Positions 50,010 through 58,258 of a stretch of DNA of 64,000 bases are shown here, piece by piece; position 1 is the stretch's first letter, and each line of letters starts with the position of its first letter. The DNA comes from Saccharomonospora cyanea NA-134 (GTDB lineage: Bacteria > Actinomycetota > Actinomycetes > Mycobacteriales > Pseudonocardiaceae), in the NCBI RefSeq assembly GCF_000244975.1, contig NZ_CM001440.1:186001-250000 (forward strand). The letters are read 5' to 3'. Position numbers and translations under genes: made by a program. The notes beneath the pieces were generated by a model, which was not told the origin of the DNA, did no database searches, and worked only from the letters and a program-made list of their open reading frames with translations.

Positions 50010-50234
50010 GTGGAGACCAGGATTCAGGGAGCATCCAGCGCGCCAACACTGGCGGAGATCAGGGACAACTGGCCGGCCAGCGTGGATGTGGCCAAGGCGG
50101 CGACCGCGTTCGGGATCTCCCGAAGCCACGCCTACGAGCTGGTGGCGAGGGGTGAGTTTCCCGCAAGGGTCATCAAGGTCGGTGGCCGATATCGAGTGAT
50201 CACCGCGTCAGTGATCGGTGTCCTCTCGGCATAG
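50010..50234 (+). CDS. AlpA/excisionase-like HTH protein
   Basis: 74 residues from a GTG at 50010 with AGGGGGA seven bases upstream; an in-frame TTG at 49980 is less convincing. The sequence WPASVDVAKAATAFGISRSHAYELVARGEFPARVIKVGGRYRVITASVIGVL is a MerR-like winged helix of the excisionase/AlpA class (helix ISRSHAYELVARGE, wing FPARVIKVGGRYRV). It likely acts as the recombination directionality factor of the integrase. It is divergent from the unknown gene and the integrase. Confidence 0.75.
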   Translation: METRIQGASSAPTLAEIRDNWPASVDVAKAATAFGISRSHAYELVARGEFPARVIKVGGRYRVITASVIGVLSA

Positions 50235-51195
50235 CAGCGAAGCGGAGCAGACCGGCGACCGGCATACCTGGTCACGCAGTTGGTGTCTGGCTTTCCATCG
50301 GACTGCTCCCGCACCCTCGCCGCCTGGTGTCTGAAGCATTCACCGGTGGTTCCGCACATGGGTGATCGATGATCTGTGGACCTCATGGCTTGAACGGCAG
50401 GGCACAACGACGTGAGTACCTTGAGTGTGGCTGAGCTGATGGGACCAAAGCCGAGGCCAGCCGCCCAGCATGCCTGTGGTCTGATTTACAAATACTGCGC
50501 CGATGCGCTTTGACTTGCGAAGACGCGCTGTAGGGGCCGAACATCGCGGCTTACCAGGCGCGACCGTCGGCAAGCCTTGCCAACGAGGATGTGTGGATCC
50601 ACAGCGGCTACTTCTCCTTTGGTCTCACAGCACCGCGGGCGAGGGGCATGCCAGCACACGGCTCTTTAACACGCCGGTATCGGCTGAGCATTTCAGCAAC
50701 GGATGTCTCGTTTGGTAGGACGTGGCTATCAGTGGCTCGGTGTCGTGTTGCAGCCTCGTGTGACGTGAAGATGGTGTATCTCGTGGAAGACGGCCTGCGG
50801 CCCGAATCCGCCAGCTCCACTCGGATTGGACGCAGGTTTATCGCAGCGCGGAGCAGCCCGCGCTGCCGTGGAGCAGGACGTCCATCGTCGCGGGCTCGCC
50901 CCGATGACCTGGGTTGAGCACGGCACGGGCCCTTCGCTCACACGCTACAGCTCCGGAGCTGTAGCGTGTGGTTCCGCTGCGGGTTGAGGCTTGAGGAACG
51001 TCCGTGCCGACCGCGCGGTCGCTGACCTCCTGCCCGTCGACGCGAAAAAGCTCCCGAAGAACAGGACCGGGACTCCTGCCACACTCGTCGTCAAGCGACA
51101 CAGCCATTGCCGACAGGGCTCATTTCGGCTGCGGCGGTTCCGGGTCATCGTGCCCGTACCCCGCAACACGAGTTCGGTCGAGGAGGAAACACGCC
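50235..51195. other. Gene-poor region right of the integrase module
   Basis: About 960 bases without a convincing gene on either strand: short open frames lack ribosome sites and family motifs, and codon bias differs from the neighbours. It holds a perfect 32-bp palindrome. I looked for a second copy of the tRNA-Arg 3' end (attR) here and did not see one. It may be a decayed part of the integrated element. Confidence 0.5.
50939..50970. repeat. Perfect 32-bp palindrome
   Basis: The left arm CACACGCTACAGCTCC (50939-50954) is followed directly by its exact reverse complement (50955-50970) with no spacer. No gene start lies within 250 bases. Possible roles: a regulator-binding site, a replication or recombination site of the element, or a hairpin. 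Confidence 0.85.
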
Positions 51196-51241
51196 ACAGC
51201 CGACGTTGGTCCGCCGGTTTCGCGCGGTCAACGTCGGCTGT
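51196..51241 (-). terminator. Terminator of the copper operon
   Basis: A perfect 13-bp stem (ACAGCCGACGTTG at 51196-51208 with 51229-51241) and a 20-base loop lie 22 bases downstream of the copA stop on the minus strand, followed by GGCGTGTTTCC. Confidence 0.75.
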
Positions 51242-51263
51242 CGCGGTTTTGGTGTGTCCGTAG

Positions 51264-53609
51264 TCAGGCTGCTGTGACTCGCTCCTTCACCGGTTCCTCC
51301 TGGTCCTCCGACTTCACCGAGGGTGGGGTGTTGGTGATGCCGCTGCGGAAAGCCTTCAGCCGGAGGCTGTTGCTGACGACGAAGACCGAGCTGAACGCCA
51401 TGGCCGCGCCAGCGATCATCGGGTTGAGCAGTCCGGCCGCGGCCAGCGGCAGGGCCGCCACGTTGTATGCGAACGCCCAGAACAGGTTGCCCTTGATCGT
51501 GCGCAGCGTGCGCCGGGAAAGCCGAATCGCGTCGGCCGCCACCCGGAGGTCACCACGCACCAAGGTGAGGTCGCTGGCCTCGATGGCGACGTCGGTGCCG
51601 GTGCCCATGGCCAGGCCGAGGTCAGCCTGGGCGAGCGCGGCGGCGTCGTTGACACCGTCGCCGACCATCGCCACGACCCGCCCCTGGGCCTGCAGCCGCT
51701 TGACCACGTCGACCTTGTCCTGCGGCAGCACCTCCGCGATCACCTCGTCGATGCTGACCTCGGCCGCGACCGCCTTGGCGACGGCTTCGTTGTCGCCGGT
51801 GAGCAGCACCGGTGTCAGCCCGAGCTTCCGCAGCTGCGCGATCGCTTCGGCGGAGGTCGGTTTCACGGTGTCGGCGACCACCAGCACACCACGGGCCTGC
51901 CCGTCCCAGGCGACGGCGACGGCGGTCTTGCCCCGTGCCTCCGCGGCGGCCTTGGTCTTGGCCAGTTCGGGTGTGAGGCGCTGGCTCCAGTCCTCCAGCA
52001 ACGCGGTCCGCCCGACGAGCACCGCGTGCCCGTCGACGATCCCTTGAACACCCAGACCCTCGATGTTGGTGAAGCCCTCGACAGCGGGCAGCGCACCGAC
52101 CCGCTCAGCCGCGCCCCGGGCGATGGCCTGCGCGATCGGGTGCTCGGAGGCGTTCTCCAGCGCGCCCGCCAGCCGCAGCATCTCGTCGGCGTCCACCCCG
52201 TCGACGGTGTGGACCTCGGCCAGGGCCATCCGGCCGGTGGTGACCGTGCCGGTCTTGTCGAGGACGACGGTGTCGATGCGCCGCGTCGACTCCAGCACCT
52301 CCGGTCCCTTGATCAGGATGCCGAGCTGGGCACCTCGCCCGGTCCCGACCAGCAACGCCGTGGGTGTGGCCAGGCCGAGCGCGCACGGGCAGGCGATGAT
52401 GAGCACCGCCACCGCGGCGGTGAACGCGGCCGACACCGTACCACCGGCACCCAGCCAGAACGCGAGCGTTCCGATGGACAGCGCGATCACGATCGGGACG
52501 AACACACCCGAGATCCGGTCGGCAAGGCGCTGTACCTGCGCCTTGCCCGTCTGCGCCTCCTCCACCAGCTTGGCCATCTGCGCCAGCTGGGTGTCCGAGC
52601 CGATGCGGGTGGCCCGCACGACCAGGCGTCCACCGGAGTTCACCGTGGCTCCGACCACGCTGTCGCCGGGGCCGACCTCGACGGGAACCGACTCGCCGGT
52701 GAGCATGCTGGCGTCGACCGCCGAACTGCCCTCCTCGATCACACCGTCGGTGGCGATCTTCTCCCCCGGTCGGACCACGAACAGGTCGCCCACCGCCAGC
52801 TGCTCGACAGGAATGCGTTCTTCCCGGCCGTCACGCAGGACCGCCACGTCCTTGGCCCCGAGTTCCAGCAACGCCCGCAGGGCGGCACCGGCCCGGCGCT
52901 TGGAGCGCGCCTCGAAATACCGCCCGGCCAGGATGAACGTGGTCACCCCAGCCGCGACCTCGAGGTAGATGTTGCCGTCACCGCTGATGCGCTCGATGGT
53001 GAGTTCGAAGGGGTGCGTCATCCCCGGCTCGCCCGCGCTGCCAAACAGCAGCGCGTACAGCGACCACAGGAACGCCGCGATCGTGCCCATGGAGATCAGG
53101 GTGTCCATGGTGGCCGCGCCGTGCCGCAGGTTGGTCCAGGCCGCCTTGTGGAACGGCCACGCCGCCCACACGATCACCGGCGCGGCCAGTGTCAGCGAGA
53201 TCCACTGCCAGTAGATGAACTGCAGCGCCGGCACCATCGCCAGCACGATCACGGGCACCGACAGGACCAATGACCCGATCAGCCGGTGCCGCAGCGACCG
53301 TGTCGGATCCTCGTCCTCGCTGTCCGTCGCAGCGGCCGGTTCGGTCACCGCTTTGGGTTGTGGCAGGGTCGCGGTGTAGCCAGCGGCTTCCACCTGCGCC
53401 ACGAGCTGGTGGGGTTCGACACCATCGGCGTAGACGACCTTCGCCTTCTCGGTGGCGTAGTTGACGGTGGCGCTCACCCCGTCGAGCTTGTTGAGCTTGC
53501 GCTCGATCCGGTTCGCGCAGGACGCGCAGGTCATGCCGCCGATCGCAAGTTCGATCTCCTGGGCCGCGGTCGACTGTGGGGTCTCGACCTGGGATGTCTC
53601 GGATGTCAC
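51264..53609 (-). CDS. copA: Copper-exporting P1B-1 ATPase CopA
   Basis: 781 residues. One N-terminal HMA domain carries [16 protein letters not shown] (residues ~18-80). Eight membrane helices include the CPC motif ([15 protein letters not shown]), and the phosphorylation site is DKTGTVTTG, the nucleotide site has [11 protein letters not shown] and the hinge [17 protein letters not shown] and [15 protein letters not shown] in the last helices complete the Cu(I) signature. It pumps Cu+ out at the expense of ATP. It is the last gene of the csoR-copZ-(His-rich protein)-copA operon, 18 bases after the previous stop, and ends at a terminator. Confidence 0.95.
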   Translation of the reverse strand: MTSETSQVETPQSTAAQEIELAIGGMTCASCANRIERKLNKLDGVSATVNYATEKAKVVYADGVEPHQLVAQVEAAGYTATLPQPKAVTEPAAATDSEDEDPTRSLRHRLIGSLVLSVPVIVLAMVPALQFIYWQWISLTLAAPVIVWAAWPFHKAAWTNLRHGAATMDTLISMGTIAAFLWSLYALLFGSAGEPGMTHPFELTIERISGDGNIYLEVAAGVTTFILAGRYFEARSKRRAGAALRALLELGAKDVAVLRDGREERIPVEQLAVGDLFVVRPGEKIATDGVIEEGSSAVDASMLTGESVPVEVGPGDSVVGATVNSGGRLVVRATRIGSDTQLAQMAKLVEEAQTGKAQVQRLADRISGVFVPIVIALSIGTLAFWLGAGGTVSAAFTAAVAVLIIACPCALGLATPTALLVGTGRGAQLGILIKGPEVLESTRRIDTVVLDKTGTVTTGRMALAEVHTVDGVDADEMLRLAGALENASEHPIAQAIARGAAERVGALPAVEGFTNIEGLGVQGIVDGHAVLVGRTALLEDWSQRLTPELAKTKAAAEARGKTAVAVAWDGQARGVLVVADTVKPTSAEAIAQLRKLGLTPVLLTGDNEAVAKAVAAEVSIDEVIAEVLPQDKVDVVKRLQAQGRVVAMVGDGVNDAAALAQADLGLAMGTGTDVAIEASDLTLVRGDLRVAADAIRLSRRTLRTIKGNLFWAFAYNVAALPLAAAGLLNPMIAGAAMAFSSVFVVSNSLRLKAFRSGITNTPPSVKSEDQEEPVKERVTAA

Positions 53610-53627
53610 TGTGCTGCTCCTTCCCGG

Positions 53628-54581
53628 TCAGCCGTGGCCGCCGTGGCCGTCGTCGGTGGCGGAGGTAGGTGCCGAGCCGGATGCCCGGCCGGCCGGTTCG
53701 GCTCGCAGGGTGAACTCCGCGGTGCGGACCTCGCCCTCGTGCTGGAACTCGAAGAACAGCCGGTAAATGCCGGCGGAGGGCACATCGGCGTGGAAAGTGA
53801 TGGTGGGCCCCGGTTTCGTGCCGCCGTCGCCCGGCCCGCCGTCGGGGTGGACGTGGAGGTAGGCGAGGTCGCCGCCGCGCAGTGCCACGAGGTGGCCGTA
53901 GGCGCCGAGGTAGGGCTGCAGGTCGGTGACCTCCTCGCCGTTGCGGGTGACAGTGAGTGTCACCGTGGAGGTCCGGCCTGGTGCGAGGTCGCCGTCGAGG
54001 CGGACCTCGTAGTCGCCGACGGCCACGACGCGGGAGGGTGCGTAGGTGGCGGGCCGGAAGTCGCCCGGCACGGCCAGATCGACACCGAGCGTGGTGGCCT
54101 CGCCGCCGGCGGGGACGAAGTCGGCGAAAGCCCGGTAGCTTCCCGGCCGGTTGACGTCGACGGCAACGTTCCACGTCCCGTCGGCTGTCATCTCCGGATG
54201 GAGGTGCTGGAAACCGGCGGTGTCGCGCCGCACGACGATCAGGTGCATCCGCTTCTCATGCTCGACTTCGAAGCGGGTCACCGGCTCGCCGTCCGGTCCG
54301 ACGATCCGGAAGGAGAACTCCTCGTCGGCCCCGGGGGTCAGCGTCGTGCTGGTGGGCGTGAGGGTGTAGCCGCCCCTGGACGACGCCAGCCCGCCGGGCT
54401 GGTCGGGGTGCGCGGTCTCCGCGACGGTGCCGCTGTGGGCGTCCCCGTGCGCGGCGTCCTCATCGCCGTGCGCGCCGGCCGAACCGGCGAAGGGACCGAC
54501 AGCGTTGCCGATCACCCAGCCGCCACCGGCGACCAGGGCGAGCGCCACACCGTAGGCGGAGAGCTTCCCTGCAGTGTTCAT
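53628..54581 (-). CDS. Secreted/anchored His-rich copper-associated protein
   Basis: 317 residues. The N-terminus has one hydrophobic helix (LSAYGVALALVAGGGWVIGNAVG) acting as a signal anchor. It is followed by a His/Asp-rich linker (GAHGDEDAAHGDAHSG) and two immunoglobulin-like β-domains. Metal-like clusters occur in HEKRMHLIVV...GFQHLHPEM near residues 108-130 and in HLVALRGGDLAYLHVHPDGG near 230-250, and the tail ends DDGHGGHG. It lies between copZ and copA, so an extracytoplasmic copper-binding or sensing role is likely. Similar proteins accompany copA in many actinomycetes; none is recognised as characterised. Confidence 0.78.
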   Translation of the reverse strand: MNTAGKLSAYGVALALVAGGGWVIGNAVGPFAGSAGAHGDEDAAHGDAHSGTVAETAHPDQPGGLASSRGGYTLTPTSTTLTPGADEEFSFRIVGPDGEPVTRFEVEHEKRMHLIVVRRDTAGFQHLHPEMTADGTWNVAVDVNRPGSYRAFADFVPAGGEATTLGVDLAVPGDFRPATYAPSRVVAVGDYEVRLDGDLAPGRTSTVTLTVTRNGEEVTDLQPYLGAYGHLVALRGGDLAYLHVHPDGGPGDGGTKPGPTITFHADVPSAGIYRLFFEFQHEGEVRTAEFTLRAEPAGRASGSAPTSATDDGHGGHG

Positions 54582-54609
54582 CTCGATCCTTACGTGGAGG
54601 GCCGCCCGC

Positions 54610-54816
54610 TCAGGCGGTCAGGCTGTATCCGGCTTCTTCCACAGCGGCACGCACCTCGTCCATGCCGAGGTCCCGGTCGCTGGTGACGGTGACCTTGCCG
54701 GTGGGCAGGTCGACCGCCACGTCGGTCACACCGTTGATCTCGCTGACCTCCTCGGTCACCGAGAGCACGCAGTGCTGGCAGGTCATGCCGGTCACCGTGT
54801 ACGTCTGCTGAGCCAT
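54610..54816 (-). CDS. copZ: Copper chaperone CopZ (HMA domain)
   Basis: 68 residues forming one ferredoxin-like HMA fold: TYTVTGMTCQHCVLSVTEEVSEINGVTDVAVDLPTGKVTVTSD, with the Cu(I)-binding M-x-C-x-x-C in loop 1, and EEAGYSLTA at the end. It carries cytoplasmic Cu+ to CopA and CsoR. GAGGAGAAG precedes the ATG. It lies between csoR and the His-rich protein in one operon. Confidence 0.93.
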   Translation of the reverse strand: MAQQTYTVTGMTCQHCVLSVTEEVSEINGVTDVAVDLPTGKVTVTSDRDLGMDEVRAAVEEAGYSLTA

Positions 54817-54850
54817 CTCTTCTCCTCCTCGTTCTGTAGGACTGTGGTGG

Positions 54851-55132
54851 TCAGGAGCGGACGAGCCGGGCGATGGCGTCGCTGGCCTCCCGCACCTTCT
54901 CCTCTGCCGTGTCGCCGCCTTGGTTGATGGCCTCGGCCACGCAGTGCCGCAGGTGCTCGTCCATCAGCCCGAGGGACACCGACTGCAGCGCCTTCGTGGC
55001 GGCGGCGATCTGGGTGAGGATGTCGATGCAGTACTGATCGCCCTCCACCATTCGCTGCAGCCCGCGAATCTGCCCCTCGATGCGGCGCAGCCGCTTGAGG
55101 TAGGCGTCCTTGTCTCCGTGGTATCCCGGCAT
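54851..55132 (-). CDS. csoR: Copper-sensing repressor CsoR
   Basis: 93 residues from the ATG at 55132; the longer frame to 55189 runs through an operator and is rejected. The DUF156 fold is KDAYLKRLRRIEGQIRGLQRMVEGDQYCIDILTQIAAATKALQSVSLGLMDEHLRHCV. The Cu(I) ligands Cys (QYCIDIL), His and Cys (DEHLRHC) are all present, as in M. tuberculosis CsoR. It represses by binding G/C-tract operators; two lie within 115 bases upstream and others across the island. First gene of the copper operon, divergent from ferredoxin. Confidence 0.94.
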   Translation of the reverse strand: MPGYHGDKDAYLKRLRRIEGQIRGLQRMVEGDQYCIDILTQIAAATKALQSVSLGLMDEHLRHCVAEAINQGGDTAEEKVREASDAIARLVRS

Positions 55133-55170
55133 CTCACTCCTCCTCTGTGTCGTACTAGTCCGGGCCAGCT

Positions 55171-55185
55171 TACCCCCGTGGGGTA
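55171..55185. promoter_or_regulatory. CsoR-type operator (csoR side)
   Basis: TACCCC-CGT-GGGGTA is a perfect 6-bp dyad with three central bases, located 39 bases upstream of the csoR start codon. The form matches CsoR/RicR G/C-tract operators. Confidence 0.7.
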
Positions 55186-55222
55186 CCACCGGATGATCCC
55201 TGGACGCCGCGCTTGGAACAAG

Positions 55223-55244
55223 TATACCCTACCCCCGTACCCCA
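55223..55244. promoter_or_regulatory. CsoR-type operator (ferredoxin side)
   Basis: TATACCCTACCCCC followed by GTACCCC lies 20 bases upstream of the ferredoxin start codon and shares the TACCC...ACCCC core with the other sites in the island. Confidence 0.55.
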
Positions 55245-55262
55245 ATCAAGAGGAGGTTGAGG

Positions 55263-55463
55263 ATGCGGATCACGATCGACTACGAGCGCTGCGAGGGGCA
55301 CGGCTTGTGTGCCCTGACAGCTCCAGGGGTTTTCCAGCTGGACGACCAGGGTCTTACCCGGTACGTCGCCAAGCCCGCCGACAGCGAGCGGGACAACGTC
55401 ATGCAGGCCATCCAGGACTGCCCTGTTCAGGCCATTCGGGTTTCGTCGGAGAACCAGCCGTGA
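55263..55463 (+). CDS. [3Fe-4S]/[4Fe-4S] ferredoxin, P450-partner type
   Basis: 66 residues from the ATG at 55263, AGGAGG seven bases upstream. The single-cluster ferredoxin pattern is RITIDYERCEGHGLCALTAPGVFQL, with cysteines at ~10 and 16 and the cluster site between them held by a glycine/histidine, and a third cysteine in DCPVQAIRV. This C-x-x-H/G-x-x-C...C-P arrangement is that of actinobacterial [3Fe-4S] ferredoxins. Its stop overlaps the reductase GTG (GTGA). No cytochrome P450 is in the window; a CsoR-like operator precedes it. Confidence 0.88.
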   Translation: MRITIDYERCEGHGLCALTAPGVFQLDDQGLTRYVAKPADSERDNVMQAIQDCPVQAIRVSSENQP

Positions 55464-56626
55464 GCCCGCTGCTGCGACGCATCGTCATCGTCGGCGGAGG
55501 CGTTGCGGGGCTTCGCACGGCAGAAGCGCTCCGTCGCAACGGTTTCTCCGGCGAGCTGGTCGGGATCAACGCGGAGAATCGACTCCCGTACGCCCGCCCA
55601 TCACTGTCGAAGGATGCGCTGTTCCGATCTGACTGGGAGTGCGTGCCCCTCGAGACCACAGCCGGCGTGCGATGGCAGATCGGTGTAGCGGCGTCCGGCT
55701 TGGACCTCGAGCAGCGTCGTGTCGAACTCGATGACGGCTCTACCGTCGCGTTCGACGCGGCGGTAGTGGCCACCGGGGTCCGAGCCAGGGTGCTACGCGG
55801 TACCGAAGCTGGGTTGACACTGCGGACGGCTGACGACGCGGAAGTCCTGCACGGCATCCTTCACGGGGATCGCGGACATCTGGTGATCGTCGGCGCGGGT
55901 TTCATCGGCTCGGAGGTCGCCGTCACGGCACACTCGCTGGGATGGGCGGTGACCATCGTGGATTCGGATCCCACCCCACTGGCCCGGGCTCTCGGACCCG
56001 GCCCGGCGCGCTGGCTGTGGGAGCAGCACCGGGTCCGGGGAGTCCGCACCCGCTTCGGCCAACCGGTCCAATCGATTCAACGCTCGGGCGCGGGCTATCA
56101 TGTGACGTTCGCCCACGACTCCGTCATCCAGGCCGATGCCGTGGTGGCCAGCCTGGGAGCCGTGCCGAACACCGAATGGCTACGCGGCAGTGGCGTGGAC
56201 ATCACTGACGGCGTGCTTACCGACCCTGCGGGGAGAGCCATCACCGTGACGGGCACGGTGGTCGACGGTGTGGTCGCTGTCGGGGACGTCGCGAGAACGC
56301 CGTCACGGACACCGGATGGCCGCGCGGTTCGCCACGAACACTGGGCAGTGGCGACCACCAGCGCACAACGCGCAGCCGCGACGCTGACCGGACGGCAGCC
56401 ACCGGTTGAGCTGCCGCCCGTGTTCTGGACCGACGTCTACGAGCACCGCGTACAAGTGGTCGGACATCCGAGCGGAGTGGAGTCCGAGCCGGAGCCGGGA
56501 CCGCGTGGCTTCTGCCTCCGATACGAGGGCGGCGATGGCACACTGACCGGCGCCGTGGTTGTCAATTGGCCACAGCTACTCCCAGTGTTGAGTCGCCGGG
56601 TCGCACAAGCGGCGCTGACAGCATGA
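55460..56626 (+). CDS. FAD-dependent ferredoxin reductase
   Basis: 388 residues from a GTG at 55460. The FAD loop RIVIVGGGVAGLRTAEALRRNGF, the second Rossmann loop HLVIVGAGFIGSEVAVTAHSLG near residue 140 for NAD(P)H, RLPYARPSLSKDALF, and VVAVGDVARTP near 280 are the marks of putidaredoxin/rhodocoxin reductase-type enzymes. A reductase C-terminal domain follows (VFWTDVYEHRVQVVGHP). It is coupled to the ferredoxin by a 4-base overlap, so together they form an NAD(P)H-to-ferredoxin chain whose acceptor is not in the window. Confidence 0.9.
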   Translation: MSPLLRRIVIVGGGVAGLRTAEALRRNGFSGELVGINAENRLPYARPSLSKDALFRSDWECVPLETTAGVRWQIGVAASGLDLEQRRVELDDGSTVAFDAAVVATGVRARVLRGTEAGLTLRTADDAEVLHGILHGDRGHLVIVGAGFIGSEVAVTAHSLGWAVTIVDSDPTPLARALGPGPARWLWEQHRVRGVRTRFGQPVQSIQRSGAGYHVTFAHDSVIQADAVVASLGAVPNTEWLRGSGVDITDGVLTDPAGRAITVTGTVVDGVVAVGDVARTPSRTPDGRAVRHEHWAVATTSAQRAAATLTGRQPPVELPPVFWTDVYEHRVQVVGHPSGVESEPEPGPRGFCLRYEGGDGTLTGAVVVNWPQLLPVLSRRVAQAALTA

Positions 56627-56936
56627 GCGAGCTGTGGCGAAAACATCGCGCTACCCGGGCCCGCAGCTGGCGACTGTCGGTGGACGTGGCGGTGCGACTC
56701 TGCTGTCGATTTCTGGTCCCGACCTTGGCCGCCACCGCCCGCCGAAGCGGTCGTCTCGGCAGTTTCAAGGCCGCCGTGGAGGTCGCGGGACCGAGCCGCT
56801 GTCGTCAGCCGCGCAGACCGAACAGCTCCGCCGAGAAGTAACTCCGTTGCGCTGCGGCGGCGGTGGGAGCCTTGTCTGTTATACCCTCCGGGGGTAGGGT
56901 AAAAGTATTGGTGTCAACCAAGGAAAGGACGAAACA
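56627..56936. other. Intergenic region before the second copZ-like gene
   Basis: 310 bases. Open frames here lack family signals and ribosome sites. The only clear element is the CsoR-type operator at 56879-56901 close to the next gene; a small Arg-rich frame at 56634-56897 is not convincing. Confidence 0.5.
56879..56901 (+). promoter_or_regulatory. CsoR-type operator of the copZ-like/CDGSH unit
   Basis: TTATACCCTCCGGGGGTAGGGTA contains TACCCT and AGGGTA in inverted orientation around a G/C tract. It lies about 35 bases upstream of the GTG start at 56937, positioned to block the promoter. Confidence 0.65.
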
Positions 56937-57143
56937 GTGGACAACAATGTGTACGTCGTGAAGGGAATGACCTGCTCCGGGTGTATGGCCAAGGTGACCA
57001 ACGCCGTGACGTCTGTGGCTGGCGTCGATGACGTCGACGTCGACATCACCACGGGAGAGGTCACCGTCCTCAGCGACGCACCGGTCGACGACCGCCTGGT
57101 CCGCGCCGCGATCAACCAGGCAGGCTACGAGGTGGCCAGCTGA
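56937..57143 (+). CDS. Second HMA-domain metal chaperone (CopZ-like)
   Basis: 68 residues from a GTG at 56937 with AAGGAAAGG upstream. It forms one HMA domain: YVVKGMTCSGCMAKVTNAVTSVAGVDDVDVDITTGEVTVLSD with the M-T-C-x-x-C loop, ending NQAGYEVAS. It differs from the first CopZ mainly in the acidic DDVDVDI strand, so the two may serve different partners. It is followed one base later by the CDGSH gene and is preceded by a CsoR-type operator. Cu+ is the likely metal. Confidence 0.88.
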   Translation: MDNNVYVVKGMTCSGCMAKVTNAVTSVAGVDDVDVDITTGEVTVLSDAPVDDRLVRAAINQAGYEVAS

Positions 57144-57144
57144 T

Positions 57145-57387
57145 ATGCCCCAGGATCAGCAACCGGGTCCCGCTGTGGTGATCAAAGTCGTGGACAACGG
57201 GCCGTACCAGGTCAAGGGACCTGTCCGAGTGGTCGATCACGACAACAACGCCTTCGACCTCGGCCCCGGCCGCACTCAGCTGCTCTGTCGCTGCGGCAGG
57301 TCGGCGCGGAAACCGTTCTGCGACGGCTCGCATGTCAGAGCCGGATTTCAAGCGTCCGAACGCTCTACGTCGGATACTGAAACATGA
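57145..57387 (+). CDS. CDGSH iron-sulfur protein
   Basis: 80 residues from the ATG at 57145. The CDGSH signature is complete: LLCRCGRSARKPFCDGSH, with three cysteines and one histidine ligating a [2Fe-2S] cluster (C-x-C-x9-C-D-G-S-H pattern, residues ~48-65). Before it come β-strands NGPYQVKGPVRVVDHDNNAF, typical of bacterial single-CDGSH proteins. Two-gene operon with the HMA protein, under a CsoR-type operator, ending at a strong hairpin. Such clusters are redox-active and can be lost to copper, so a role in copper stress is plausible but unproven. Confidence 0.9.
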   Translation: MPQDQQPGPAVVIKVVDNGPYQVKGPVRVVDHDNNAFDLGPGRTQLLCRCGRSARKPFCDGSHVRAGFQASERSTSDTET

Positions 57388-57392
57388 TGCGA

Positions 57393-57431
57393 GCGGCGGG
57401 GATCAGTGGCGAAGCCACCGGTCCCCGCCGC
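57393..57431 (+). terminator. Terminator after the CDGSH gene
   Basis: GCGGCGGGGA (57393-57402) pairs perfectly with 57422-57431, and an inner GTGGC/GCCAC pair extends it to a long two-part stem with a GAA loop. It begins six bases after the stop codon. Confidence 0.8.
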
Positions 57432-57554
57432 GGGCTACATCGGACAACCGTCCGTTCCGCCGCAGCCGAGAATCGAGATGTAGCGGCGCGACAGCTCTAG
57501 AGGCAGCCAGATCATGCGTACCGGGCGAGTATGTGAATGGGCCGCCTCCACACC

Positions 57555-58136
57555 TCAGTGGTGGTATGCATGGGCAATGGCGTGCCCCTTACCCCGGCCG
57601 ATCAGCCACTTGTTCACCGGCGTGGTGACCAGGAATGCGACGATGAACGCGAAGGCAAGCGCTCCCCAGAACAGTAGCGAGCTCAAGGGCGCGTCCATCG
57701 CACCAGGAACCACGACCATCACGCCGTTGTCGACAACTTCCATGACCGCGATGGAGACGGTGTCGGCGGCGAGGGCCACCTTCAGCGCCTGCTTGAAGCC
57801 CACACCGGCACGCAGGATCCCGCGCATGCTGAGCGCATAGCCGAAGACGAAGGCGAGGGCGACGGCCAGCACGATCGTGGCGACGTTGCCCCAGCCGAGT
57901 GCCGTGCCAATGACCATCCCGAGAACCTCGCCAATGGCGCAGCCGGTGAGGCAGTGCAAGGTGGCTGATGCCGCCATGCGCCAGGTCGCCGGGTGACTGC
58001 CGTGCCCCGCATGCCCCACGTGGTGACCATGGTGGTGACTGTGGTCCTCGTGTGACGCATGGTGGTCATGGTCGGCGCCGTGGTCTTCGTGATCGTGAGT
58101 TGCGTGCTGGTGCACCTTGGGGTGCGCTTCGGACAC
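57555..58136 (-). CDS. His-rich DUF4396 membrane protein
   Basis: 193 residues. The first ~50 are extremely His/Asp/Glu-rich (HQHATHDHEDHGADHDHH and similar), a cytoplasmic-type metal-binding tail. About four to five membrane helices follow, with the DUF4396 features SATLHCLTGCAIGEVLGMVIG and FGYALSMRGILRAGVGFKQALKVALAADTVSIAVMEVVDN. GC and TDTVS-type polar residues lie within the helices and may carry a metal. It is divergent from the MFS gene with CsoR-like sites between, so it is probably a copper- or metal-induced transporter or storage protein. The transport role is inference. Confidence 0.8.
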   Translation of the reverse strand: MSEAHPKVHQHATHDHEDHGADHDHHASHEDHSHHHGHHVGHAGHGSHPATWRMAASATLHCLTGCAIGEVLGMVIGTALGWGNVATIVLAVALAFVFGYALSMRGILRAGVGFKQALKVALAADTVSIAVMEVVDNGVMVVVPGAMDAPLSSLLFWGALAFAFIVAFLVTTPVNKWLIGRGKGHAIAHAYHH

Positions 58137-58169
58137 GTGGACCTCCCTCTACTCGGCTCCACATCCTGC

Positions 58170-58186
58170 TACGGGGTAGGGGTACT
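58170..58186 (-). promoter_or_regulatory. CsoR-type operator before the DUF4396 gene
   Basis: On the minus strand the sequence reads GTACCCCTACCCCGTAG, close to the ferredoxin-side operator (TACCCTACCCCCGTACC). It lies 34-50 bases upstream of the DUF4396 start codon. Confidence 0.55.
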
Positions 58187-58258
58187 TCACAAGTATTTCC
58201 CAGCGGTTGCTTACGCGGCTCTGTGGCTCGGCGTATAGCCTCTGATCAACATTCTCCT

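Noticed and set aside
50503-51169. Several 65-90 codon frames in the gene-poor region
   Set aside because: No ribosome sites, domains or consistent codon usage; several cross the 32-bp palindrome.
54851-55189. Longer CsoR reading frame starting at 55189
   Set aside because: It would read through the CsoR operator; the ATG at 55132 gives the family's normal N-terminus.
56634-56897. An 87-codon frame after the ferredoxin reductase
   Set aside because: It overlaps the CsoR-type operator and has no recognisable motif or ribosome site.
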